Positions 6,556-12,715 of a DNA stretch of 12,715 bases are shown here, piece after piece. Made by a program: the position numbers and the translations under genes. Position 1 is the first letter of the stretch. Every line of letters starts with the position of its first letter. Source of the DNA: Planctomycetota bacterium (GTDB taxonomy: Bacteria > Planctomycetota > Phycisphaerae > WQYP01 > JAJZKY01); contig JAJZKY010000052.1 of the NCBI GenBank assembly GCA_021803885.1, positions 1 through 12,715 of the forward strand, in the 5' to 3' direction. A model generated the notes under the pieces. That model saw only the letters and a program-made list of their open reading frames with translations, did not search any database and was not told the DNA's origin.

Positions 6556-6720
6556 ATGAATATGTTGAAAAAGACGGAATTCAGAAGTCCGCAGCATGGG
6601 CAATCTGCCCGTGAACTCTCAGGGGCAAGATGTCTATGCCACAATATTATTCATTATTCTTTACCCATTACTCATTGCAGCGCGGCCGCAGATCGGTCGA
6701 TGTTGGTGGCCAAGCTGTGA
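6556..6720 (+). pseudogene. Short frame with a prepilin-like leader, probably a relic
   Basis: A 54-codon frame begins MNMLKKTEFRSPQHG, which resembles the basic leader of type IV prepilin-like proteins just before the usual cleavage site and FTLIELL-type helix. No such helix follows; the sequence turns into unrelated residues (QSARELSGARCLCHN) and stops inside an IS66-type end at 6716-6728. A weak GGTGA (6548-6552) precedes the ATG. It could be a prepilin gene broken after its leader, or chance. Confidence 0.2.
6650..6676. repeat. AT-rich repeat before an orphan IS66-type end, copy B
   Basis: TTCATTATT, then CTTTACCCA, then TTACTCATT. This is related to 6127-6146, and the similar order of the downstream patch and IS66-type end suggests common origin. 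Confidence 0.35.
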
Positions 6721-6728
6721 ACGGTTAC
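6716..6728. repeat. Orphan IS66-type end 2
   Basis: TGTGAACGGTTAC differs from the CCGTGAACGGTTAC end type at one base and has the same orientation as the other orphan ends. It supplies the stop codon of the short frame starting at 6556. Confidence 0.45.
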
Positions 6729-6772
6729 AAGGAAGGAACCCTACCGCTATAAAGATTATTCGCTTTAGCAGC

Positions 6773-6786
6773 CCGTGAACGGTTAC
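6773..6786. repeat. Orphan IS66-type end 3
   Basis: CCGTGAACGGTTAC, identical to the right end of the 122-bp MITE, sits seven bases beyond the stop of the minus-strand hydrolase. It contains the short inverted arms CCGT and ACGG but lacks a T-run, so it is not a convincing terminator. Confidence 0.55.
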
Positions 6787-6793
6787 CCGGTTT

Positions 6794-7570
6794 CTATGGC
6801 TGCACGAAACCACGGATGGCCTGACTGACCGCCAGCGGCTGCTCCAGCATCGCCAGATGACCGGCAGCCGGGATCACCACCAGTTGTGGTGGTGGCCGCA
6901 GGGTGAACTTTTCCGCCATGGCCTGCATCACCGTGGGGGGAGTTATGTGATCCTCCGCGCCAACGATTAATAGCGTTGGAATCTTCAACTTTGGCAACAG
7001 ATTGCTTTGATCGCTTCTTTTGGTCATGGCATATTGCAGCCCTATGATTCCTTCCGTGCTTTGCCGCGCAATCATAGCCTTCACGGTGGCCTGTAATTCC
7101 GGCGGAGCCTGTGGGGAAAGTAATCGTTGGGGCATGGTATCAATCAGTGAAGAAAGGCCATCGCTTCTCACGTCCGCAATGGTTTTCATACGGTTGGCCA
7201 CTGTTTGCGGTGCATCAGCAGCGGGATGGGTATCCACAAATATCGCCGCGGCCACGGCTTCGGGACTGTGCCGCAGCAGTGACAGCAGGATATATCCGCC
7301 GACCGAACAACCCCCGACAATGGCGCGGCCACCAGCCTCTTTTCGAATCAGCGCATGAATATCCTCGGCCAGCATGGCCATGGCATACTTTTCCATGGGC
7401 CAGGCCGCACGTTGCCCAAATCCCGGTAGATCGGGCATAAGAACGGTATAGCCGGAGGCGCGTAAATTGTCGGCCAACGGCGTGCACATCGTGGAATCCA
7501 GCGGGAAGGCATGAATAAATATAATGGGAACATGGGACGGAGGCTCATATTTTTGTTTTACCATATCCAT
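6794..7570 (-). CDS. Alpha/beta-hydrolase, esterase/lactonase-like
   Basis: A 258-residue cytoplasmic alpha/beta-hydrolase (no signal peptide). The catalytic triad is visible: nucleophile Ser89 in GCSVGG (87-92), Asp207 in VGAEDHITP, and His238 in AAGHLAMLEQP. The oxyanion segment reads FIHAFPLDS (18-26), with HA where most relatives have HG. The layout, including LMPDLPGFG and the cap region between residues about 115 and 190, resembles 3-oxoadipate enol-lactonase, BioH and related carboxylesterases. None of these can be chosen from sequence alone, and no pathway genes are adjacent. The start is ATG 7570 (or 7564, MVKQ); neither has a strong ribosome site. It is divergent from dus, with about 50 bp between the chosen starts, so the two may share a control region. 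Confidence 0.88.
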   Translation of the reverse strand: MDMVKQKYEPPSHVPIIFIHAFPLDSTMCTPLADNLRASGYTVLMPDLPGFGQRAAWPMEKYAMAMLAEDIHALIRKEAGGRAIVGGCSVGGYILLSLLRHSPEAVAAAIFVDTHPAADAPQTVANRMKTIADVRSDGLSSLIDTMPQRLLSPQAPPELQATVKAMIARQSTEGIIGLQYAMTKRSDQSNLLPKLKIPTLLIVGAEDHITPPTVMQAMAEKFTLRPPPQLVVIPAAGHLAMLEQPLAVSQAIRGFVQP

Positions 7571-7621
7571 GTTACATTACAGTATACCGCGAACAGCGGA
7601 AAAGCGGATGTTGTGGAAATT

Positions 7622-8848
7622 ATGACCGATATTGCAGCACATTATGGTTCCCAGCCTGTAAATAAGGTTCCTCCCGGCACCGGTTCAACGTCCCGGTGGT
7701 GCCGGATTGGCCCGCATATTCTCTCCATACCGGCCATACAGGCGGGACTTGCCGGATACAGTGATATGGCCATGCGGGTGGTAGCCCGGCGGCGGGGATG
7801 TCCGTATGCCGTCACCGAGGCCTTGCTGGATCGGGTGATTCTTACCGGTGGGCGGGGCCGGGAAAAGCGCTCCGTTTTATGCCCCGCGGATCATCCTGTC
7901 GCCGGGCAACTCATGGGCAGTAGAGCTGATGAAATGGCGGCGGCGGCTAAAATTCTGCTGGCGGCGGGCTTTGATGTCATTGATCTTAATTTTGCCTGCC
8001 CGGTAAAAAAAGTAATGGGGCGTTGCCGGGGCGGCTACCTGCTGGGCGATCCGCAGCAGGCCATTGACATTATGCGGGCGGTGCGGGCGGTAGTACCCGG
8101 TCCGCTGACCTTGAAATTACGCCGCGCCTTGGATGAATCAGCACCGGCGGCGGAGAATTTTGACCGCGTTTGCAACGAAGCGGTCAATCTGGGTTTTGCC
8201 GCTTTGGCCGTGCATGGCCGCACTGTGGAACAGAAATACACCGGCAGCGCGGACTGGAATTTTTTGCGTACGATCAAGTCCCGCTATCCGACTATGACGA
8301 TTTTTGGCAGTGGCGACGTATTTACTGCGTCCGATGCGTGGCGGTTGTATACACAAAGTGGGGTAGATGGCGTATGGATTGCCCGTGGCGCCATCGGCAA
8401 TCCGTGGATTTTCAAGGAATTCGCAGATTTAATGGCCGGAAAACCTGCACCTGCTCCGCAGCGAATCTTCGCGCAGCGGGAAGCTCTGCTGGAGCACTTT
8501 GCGCTGGCAGTGGAAATATACGGTGAAGCGCAGGCGGCGCGGCAGATGCGAAAAATCGGCATTAAATACGCCCGCCTGCACCCGCAAGGCGCAGAGGTAT
8601 GGAGAGCCTTCATCGCCGTAAAATCAAAGGCGCATTGGGATGCGGTTCTGGATCGCTTTTACAGCTCCGATGGGCCGGGGCGCAAGGCTGAAAGTGTACC
8701 GGATGCGCAGGACCTGTACCATAACGAAAAGCCAGCCTCGGCGGAGGAAAAGGGTATACCGGCCCAGCAAGATCATAGCGTCTCATATCCTCATGAAATC
8801 GAAGACCTGGATACGTCCCGATGCGGCTGGGAGAATAGCGCGTGTTAG
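7622..8848 (+). CDS. dus: tRNA-dihydrouridine synthase family protein
   Basis: A 408-residue FMN-dependent TIM-barrel enzyme of the Dus family, which reduces uridine to dihydrouridine in tRNA. Family landmarks are the catalytic cysteine in NFACPVKKV (Cys126), the lysine/arginine pair in LTLKLRR (Lys165), AVHGRTVEQKYTGSADW (196-212) and GVWIARGAIGNPWIF (250-264). It is divergent: NFACP replaces the usual NxGCP and GSGDV replaces GNGDI, and an 80-residue C-terminal region after the helical domain is polar and probably disordered. The frame is open upstream to 7511, but that would overlap the divergent hydrolase. ATG 7622, with GTGGA just upstream, places the start before the barrel. The stop overlaps the next gene by seven bases. 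Confidence 0.9.
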   Translation: MTDIAAHYGSQPVNKVPPGTGSTSRWCRIGPHILSIPAIQAGLAGYSDMAMRVVARRRGCPYAVTEALLDRVILTGGRGREKRSVLCPADHPVAGQLMGSRADEMAAAAKILLAAGFDVIDLNFACPVKKVMGRCRGGYLLGDPQQAIDIMRAVRAVVPGPLTLKLRRALDESAPAAENFDRVCNEAVNLGFAALAVHGRTVEQKYTGSADWNFLRTIKSRYPTMTIFGSGDVFTASDAWRLYTQSGVDGVWIARGAIGNPWIFKEFADLMAGKPAPAPQRIFAQREALLEHFALAVEIYGEAQAARQMRKIGIKYARLHPQGAEVWRAFIAVKSKAHWDAVLDRFYSSDGPGRKAESVPDAQDLYHNEKPASAEEKGIPAQQDHSVSYPHEIEDLDTSRCGWENSAC

Positions 8849-9894
8849 CATCGCTTCAGGCCGCCGTTGGTGCCCATTCGCCGCAGCGCATGCTGATCAT
8901 TAAACCCAGCGCCCTGGGCGATGTGGCCACCACATTGCCGCTGCTGTGCGATCTCAAAACTTTATTTCCGGAAAGTCGGATTGATTGGCTGATCCATCCG
9001 GTGTTGGCCGATCTGGTGCGTGGGCATGATGCGCTGCACGAACTGATCTATTTTGATCGGGAAAAACTCGGCCGCGCTCTGATCTCCGGCGATGTCCGAG
9101 GCCATCTGCGGACTCTAATCCGGACCCTCAGGCATAATCAATATGATATTGTTTTCGATGCGCAAGGTTTGTTGCGCAGCGCCGTTTTAGCCCGGCTTTC
9201 CGGGGCCTCAATACGCATCGGTTTTGCCGATGCCCGCGAAGGCGCACGATTCCTTTATACCCATTACAGCCATCTTTCTCGCAATAAAGAACTCGCGGTG
9301 GTACGCATGCGCAGCTTAGCCGGAGTCCTGGCCCCGCCGCGGGATACGGTGGAATTCCGCCTGCCCGTGCAGGCCGCGGCGCGTGCGAAAATCAGAACAT
9401 TAGCGGATACCGGCCAAAAATTCGCCGCGGTAATTCCTGGCGCCCGCTGGGATGCTAAACGCTGGTCGGAAAAGGGCTATGCCCAAATTGTCCGCCATCT
9501 TGCAAAATCCGCTTTGCGGGTACTGGTGCTCGGGGCCATGTCGGAAAGGACCCTGTGTCAGGGGATAGTGGAGCAATCGCAAGTTGCGGCCTTGAACCTG
9601 GCGGGCCATACGAGTCTGGCGGAAATGATTGCCGCGCTGGATTTATGTCAGGTGGTCATAGGCAATGACAGCGGCCCATTGCACGTCGCGGCGGCCTTGG
9701 GACGGCCCCTGGTGGGATTGTATGGCCCCACCGACCCGGCTTCGGTCGGGCCGTTCGGTCAGATGGATCATGTCTTGCGTTTCTTACAGCCTGGTGGTTA
9801 TAAAAACTCTGGTTCGGAAAACCGCGACGCTACGCTGCAATCACTTACCGTGGAGATGGTATGGCACAAAATTCAAACCCTGCTGAACCCGTAA
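8842..9894 (+). CDS. ADP-heptose:LPS heptosyltransferase (GT9 family)
   Basis: A 350-residue glycosyltransferase family 9 protein that adds heptose from ADP-heptose to the lipopolysaccharide core or a related glycan at the inner membrane. The N-terminal Rossmann domain begins MLIIKPSALGDVATTLP (17-33) and contains DAQGLLRSAVLARLSGA (106-122). The C-terminal domain has PGARWDAKRW (199-208), then the nucleotide-sugar site GNDSGPLHVAAALGRP (274-289) and LYGPTDPASVGPFG. I choose GTG 8842 because GGGAG (8829-8833) lies eight bases upstream and it overlaps the dus stop, implying translational coupling. ATG 8890 would give the more typical family N-terminus but has no ribosome site. Whether it is type I, II or another heptosyltransferase cannot be told. 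Confidence 0.92.
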   Translation: MLASLQAAVGAHSPQRMLIIKPSALGDVATTLPLLCDLKTLFPESRIDWLIHPVLADLVRGHDALHELIYFDREKLGRALISGDVRGHLRTLIRTLRHNQYDIVFDAQGLLRSAVLARLSGASIRIGFADAREGARFLYTHYSHLSRNKELAVVRMRSLAGVLAPPRDTVEFRLPVQAAARAKIRTLADTGQKFAAVIPGARWDAKRWSEKGYAQIVRHLAKSALRVLVLGAMSERTLCQGIVEQSQVAALNLAGHTSLAEMIAALDLCQVVIGNDSGPLHVAAALGRPLVGLYGPTDPASVGPFGQMDHVLRFLQPGGYKNSGSENRDATLQSLTVEMVWHKIQTLLNP

Positions 9895-10487
9895 TCTGCG
9901 GTCAACGCCGGCCGGAACTGGTTCTGGCCAGCGCTTCGCCGCGCCGAGCGCAATTACTGCAGGAGGCGGGCTACCAATTTCGTGTGGTCCATAGCACCAT
10001 TCCGGAGCCAGCGCGACGCCCGGCCAGTGTGCCTATCCGCGTCTGGCCGGTATGCCTGGCGTTGCGCAAAGCACAAAATGTATCGGCACGACTCCACTGC
10101 CAAAGCATCGTCATCGGGGCCGATACTATCGTGGTCCATGACGGCCGAATGATTAACAAAGCCGCCAACCGCCGGCACGCGGAAGAAATTCTGCAAAGTC
10201 TTTCCGGTACCACCCATGAAGTCATCACCGGACTGGTGCTGCTGTATGGTTCGCATTGTCGCATGGAATCCGTGGTATCTGTATGCCGGATGAAAAAACT
10301 CACACCCCATCAGCTGCGGGCATATCTGGATTCCAACCTCTGGCGCGGCAAAGCCGGGGCCTACGGCATTCAGGATTCTCCGCACGATCCGTTTGTACGT
10401 CTGATTTCCGGCCAGCACTCTAATGTCATGGGCCTGCCGTTGGAAACTCTGCGCCGGGAGTTGACAGGTTTGTGGCGGAGGTTGTAA
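9861..10487 (+). CDS. maf: Maf-family nucleoside triphosphate pyrophosphatase
   Basis: A 208-residue Maf/YhdE/YceF-type house-cleaning enzyme that hydrolyses dTTP/UTP or modified nucleotides to the monophosphate and pyrophosphate in the cytoplasm. Motifs in order are LASASPRRAQLL (22-33), GADTIVV (87-93, Asp89 catalytic), LSGTTHEVITG (114-124) and GAYGIQDSPHDPFVRLISGQ (166-185), then NVMGLPLETL. Two usually conserved blocks are altered: GKP after the Asp strand reads NKA (99-101), and IQG reads IQD. The early DE-containing loop is also replaced by STIPEPARR. Specificity may therefore be unusual. ATG 9861 has GGAG (9852-9855) five bases upstream and lies 34 bases inside the heptosyltransferase gene, so the two are probably coupled. 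Confidence 0.93.
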   Translation: MAQNSNPAEPVICGQRRPELVLASASPRRAQLLQEAGYQFRVVHSTIPEPARRPASVPIRVWPVCLALRKAQNVSARLHCQSIVIGADTIVVHDGRMINKAANRRHAEEILQSLSGTTHEVITGLVLLYGSHCRMESVVSVCRMKKLTPHQLRAYLDSNLWRGKAGAYGIQDSPHDPFVRLISGQHSNVMGLPLETLRRELTGLWRRL

Positions 10488-10521
10488 TTGATAAACAGTT
10501 TGATCTATCGGAGATAATGGC

Positions 10522-11115
10522 ATGAAACGGATGGCCCGCTTAATTTTCACTGTGTCTTCAGGAATATTTTTCTGGACATTCCTGGCCTGCGGATGGCTTA
10601 TGTATTGCCATTCATCCGGGGCGGCTTCGGCGCGGCCACCCATGACGCTTACGTCACCGGCCTTTCAAAATCACTCTGTCATGCCCCGGCGGTTTACCGC
10701 GGATGGACGCAATATATCGCCACCGCTGGCTTGGCGTCATGTGCCGAAACATACGGTATCCCTGGCGCTGGTGATGGTAGACCCCGATGCTCCCGGACCG
10801 CAGCTTTTTATGCATTGGATCGTTATCAATATCCCTCCGACTGTTCACACCCTGGCGGAAAATGTACCGCATACCAAACGCCTTAAAAATATGCCGTCTG
10901 TCCGGCAGGGAAAAAATTCCTTCGGGAAAACCGGTTACGATGGGCCGGCTCCTCCTCCCGGACCGCCCCATCATTATCGCATTATTCTGTATGCCTTAAG
11001 TCGGAAACTGCTTTTTGCGCCTGATTGCCTGCCGTGCCTGCATCATGCCATGGCCGGCTATATATTGGCCCAGGCGGTGCTGCATGTGCGCTACGGGCGT
11101 GGTGCCGGAAGGTAG
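10522..11115 (+). CDS. Exported PEBP (YbhB/YbcL)-family protein
   Basis: A 197-residue phosphatidylethanolamine-binding-protein homologue. An N-terminal hydrophobic segment (about 7-28) is followed by AASA-RPP, a good signal peptidase I site after Ala37, so the mature protein is probably periplasmic. The ligand-pocket motifs are present: VDPDAPGPQLFMHWIVINIP (86-105), then GKTGYDGPAPPPGPPHHYRI (135-154) and LYAL. Bacterial members bind phospho- or lipid-type ligands, or have no known role. Cys170 and Cys172 form a CLPC pair that could be redox-active or structural. The ATG has GGAG (10510-10513) eight bases upstream. It lies 34 bp after maf, so it may be the last gene of that transcription unit. 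Confidence 0.9.
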   Translation: MKRMARLIFTVSSGIFFWTFLACGWLMYCHSSGAASARPPMTLTSPAFQNHSVMPRRFTADGRNISPPLAWRHVPKHTVSLALVMVDPDAPGPQLFMHWIVINIPPTVHTLAENVPHTKRLKNMPSVRQGKNSFGKTGYDGPAPPPGPPHHYRIILYALSRKLLFAPDCLPCLHHAMAGYILAQAVLHVRYGRGAGR

Positions 11116-11188
11116 CCATCGAGTCCATAGCCAGGCTAAACGTGCCGCCGGTACAACAGGGCCTCTTCCGCATTCAAAAAGACAATGG

Positions 11189-11206
11189 TACAATAACGAT
11201 TAATCG
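11189..11206 (+). promoter_or_regulatory. Candidate -10 box and palindrome before the ATPase gene
   Basis: TACAAT (11189-11194) matches five of six bases of the -10 consensus. It is followed by the perfect 10-bp palindrome CGATTAATCG (11197-11206) over the expected start of transcription. The -35 position at 17 bases (TTCCGC) is poor. A palindrome there could be an operator, but chance occurrence is quite possible. Confidence 0.25.
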
Positions 11207-11239
11207 CACAAATGACACCGTAGCCTTGCAGGATTTCAG

Positions 11240-12382
11240 ATGATAAAACGCTTCACGGTTAAAAATTTCAGAAGCCTTCTCGATGTCAGTGTCGACTTGG
11301 CGGACATTACGGTTCTTGCCGGGCGAAGCGGCACCGGCAAAACCAATTTTGTTGATGCAATTTCACTTTTAAGCACAATAATTATCCATGGAAGCCACCC
11401 CAACAATCTGGGCCAGCCATTATTGCGCTTTGGCGGATCCGAGGGATTCCACCCGGCGAATATGAAAAACGCGGAGTTCAATACAGAGTTTTCCGTGTTA
11501 TTTTCGGTTCCTGGTTATTCTGATGATTTCGACTACAAACTAACGATAAGGTTTCCCAATTTATTTGTGCAGGAAGAAAGCCTTGCCCATGCGGGCAATA
11601 CCGTATTTCACCAGCAGGCCGGAAAATGGGTGACGGAGCCGAAGCTTAAGAGTGCCGGCAGCCTGGGAACGGTAATGTTGGGATGGTTGACGGGTTTACC
11701 CGAAGCAAATGTGGCGTACATCAGCCTGGCAAAGAGTATCTGCAGTTATAATTTTCCTGGAACCGTACTGGCTTCCTCTGGAGGGCCGACATCGAACGGC
11801 CCCGAACCACTGCGATTCGACGGGTCCAATGCGGTACAAGTTATTGACGGAATCCTCAACAGCATCCAGACGCTTCGGAATTGGCAGGACATTGAATCCG
11901 CCCTGAAAATTCTCTCAACATCGCTAATGGGCATAACGATTACACCATTTTCGAGCAGTCGGATTGCGGCCTCCTATCAACTCGGCGAGCAGATAGTATC
12001 CATTGATCTGCCTAAACAGTCTGAAGGGTTCCGTAGGTTTCTTGCCCATCTGATTGCCATTTACCAGAATCCCACACCGCAGGTAATTCTATTTGAAGAG
12101 CCGGAAAAAGGTATATTTCCCGGTGCGCTATCCTTACTGGCGGATCACATAAAATCCGCCAATGCGAGGCTTGGCACGCAATTCATATTGACCACACATA
12201 GTCCGCAACTCCTTGATGCCTTACCCGGCGAGGCAATCCGCTGGGTAAGATATTCCGCTAAGGGGACACACATTGCACCGCTAGATCAGAATGATTTACA
12301 TGCAATGCGCAACGGATTGATGACGCCCGGCGAGTTTCTGACGGTGACCGATCCGGGCCAACCGGAGCCGATACAGGGATGA
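11240..12382 (+). CDS. AAA/ABC-type ATPase, RecF/OLD-like (AAA_21 type)
   Basis: A 380-residue P-loop ATPase of the RecF/OLD/SMC-like group. The N-terminus MIKRFTVKNFRSLLDVSVDL is the typical entry strand. Walker A is GRSGTGKT (28-35), the ABC-signature region is PKQSEGFRRFLA (258-269), Walker B is VILFEEPEKG (282-291) and the H-loop is TTHSPQLLD (318-326). It stops soon after the ATPase core and has no fused Toprim nuclease, unlike OLD/GajA. Its stop overlaps the next gene's start as ATGA, so the two are translationally coupled. AGGA (11230-11233) precedes the start. Ion or nucleic-acid surveillance in a defence system is an inference from family and layout; the visible facts are the ATPase motifs and the coupling. 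Confidence 0.88.
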   Translation: MIKRFTVKNFRSLLDVSVDLADITVLAGRSGTGKTNFVDAISLLSTIIIHGSHPNNLGQPLLRFGGSEGFHPANMKNAEFNTEFSVLFSVPGYSDDFDYKLTIRFPNLFVQEESLAHAGNTVFHQQAGKWVTEPKLKSAGSLGTVMLGWLTGLPEANVAYISLAKSICSYNFPGTVLASSGGPTSNGPEPLRFDGSNAVQVIDGILNSIQTLRNWQDIESALKILSTSLMGITITPFSSSRIAASYQLGEQIVSIDLPKQSEGFRRFLAHLIAIYQNPTPQVILFEEPEKGIFPGALSLLADHIKSANARLGTQFILTTHSPQLLDALPGEAIRWVRYSAKGTHIAPLDQNDLHAMRNGLMTPGEFLTVTDPGQPEPIQG

Positions 12383-12715
12383 ATCCGCACCCCGGAAAAA
12401 CGATTATTGCATTTGGTGAAGGCGAAGGAGAGGAACGAGCCTTGCCGATACTTATCAAGAGAGTTTTGCAGGATGCGGGACCCCATGCTGATTACACACT
12501 GGTAATCCAAATCGCACCTGCGGCCTGGCGTGTTGGCCACCTTGAGAGGCTGTGTAAAAACAACGGCCAATTCTGGAAAGAAAAGCTCTGTCTGGCTTCA
12601 GAGAAAAGAGGTGCCTCGGCCGTTCTACTGCTCCTGGACGGCGACCGCCCCTCGCACCTCGGTTCTCCACCGCATTGCGTAGGCTCGGCAGCAGGCCAAT
12701 TGGCGGCCTGGGCTT
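12379..12715 (+). CDS. DUF4276/Toprim-like protein (3' end outside window)
   Basis: The first 112 codons of a gene beginning inside the ATPase stop (ATGA). The N-terminus TIIAFGEGEGEERALPILIK matches the EGxxE motif of DUF4276 and other Toprim-type domains (Glu14, Glu18). AVLLLLDGDRP supplies the DxD pair (Asp87, Asp89) after a strand, which would complete the metal site. The segment between (LERLCKNNGQFWKEKL) fits DUF4276, in which a run of basic and aromatic residues separates the two motifs. Toprim-type partners of such ATPases are often nucleases in phage defence (PARIS, AbiL and RloB-like pairs are analogous layouts). No catalytic activity is proved, and the C-terminal half cannot be seen. 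Assignment to DUF4276 is from remembered family features. Confidence 0.75.
   Translation, partial: MNPHPGKTIIAFGEGEGEERALPILIKRVLQDAGPHADYTLVIQIAPAAWRVGHLERLCKNNGQFWKEKLCLASEKRGASAVLLLLDGDRPSHLGSPPHCVGSAAGQLAAWA

Larger units (their letters stand above)
5721..6793. other. Intergenic insertion hot spot without a convincing gene
   Basis: About 1.07 kb separating the regulator from the convergent end of the hydrolase. It holds, in order, the second 127-bp repeat, a short GCAAAG-type repeat, an IS66-type MITE with its target duplication, an orphan IS66-type end, an IS630/Tc1-type MITE, two reading-frame relics, and two further orphan IS66-type ends. Reading frames in the stretch are short, mutually inconsistent and poorly provided with ribosome sites. 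I find no tRNA, riboswitch or clear terminator. Confidence 0.7.

Noticed and set aside
6596..6778. Plus-strand 60-codon frame with a hydrophobic run (ATILFIILYPLLIAA)
   Set aside because: The hydrophobicity comes from the AT-rich repeat, the frame ends in an IS66-type end, and no ribosome site precedes it. It is probably chance.
7581..7586. TATACT on the minus strand as a -10 box for the hydrolase
   Set aside because: It would start transcription only about four bases before the ATG and has no -35 match at 16-19 bases. A leaderless transcript is possible but unsupported.
9954..10643. Long minus-strand frame (229 codons) opposite maf
   Set aside because: It is a shadow of maf and the PEBP gene start, with no family motifs; maf is unambiguous on the plus strand.
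1..12715. CRISPR array, tRNA, rRNA or riboswitch
   Set aside because: I found no regularly spaced repeats, no cloverleaf with a conserved T-loop and no known riboswitch core. Repeats present are dispersed or paired elements.

Overview
The window looks like a chromosomal segment of a Gram-negative bacterium of moderate GC. An ADP-heptose:LPS heptosyltransferase implies lipopolysaccharide, and a PEBP-family protein with an AxA signal-peptidase site implies a periplasm. A GntR-headed, LacI-type regulator and intergenic DNA crowded with small inverted-repeat elements would fit the Planctomycetota/Verrucomicrobiota (PVC) group. That placement is inference; no rRNA or other phylogenetic marker is present.

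Region 1 (1-1327): the last codons of a possible membrane protein, a gene-poor stretch holding a 127-bp structured repeat (238-364), and a metallophosphoesterase of the YkuE/YaeI type.

Region 2 (1431-5720): a three-gene proton-translocating transhydrogenase operon, pntAA-pntAB-pntB, which makes NADPH from NADH at the cost of the proton gradient. It is followed by a regulator with a GntR winged helix fused to a LacI-type sensor, read from a TTG codon. Its leader has an extended -10 box, a TGTGA-CT-TCACA palindrome at the predicted transcription start and an 11-bp direct repeat.

Region 3 (5721-6793): about 1.1 kb without a convincing gene, functioning as an insertion hot spot. It holds a second copy of the 127-bp repeat in the same orientation as the first, a 122-bp IS66-type MITE with an 8-bp target duplication, a 108-bp IS630/Tc1-type MITE inserted at TA, three orphan IS66-type ends, and short reading-frame relics.

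Region 4 (6794-11115): an alpha/beta hydrolase on the minus strand, divergent from a plus-strand cluster of an atypical tRNA-dihydrouridine synthase, a heptosyltransferase, a Maf nucleotide pyrophosphatase and an exported PEBP-family protein. The first three overlap and are probably translationally coupled.

Region 5 (11240-12715): a RecF/OLD-like AAA ATPase whose stop overlaps, as ATGA, the start of a DUF4276/Toprim-like gene cut by the window end. The pair has the layout of two-gene ATPase plus Toprim-type nuclease defence modules and is the best candidate for a little-described system here.
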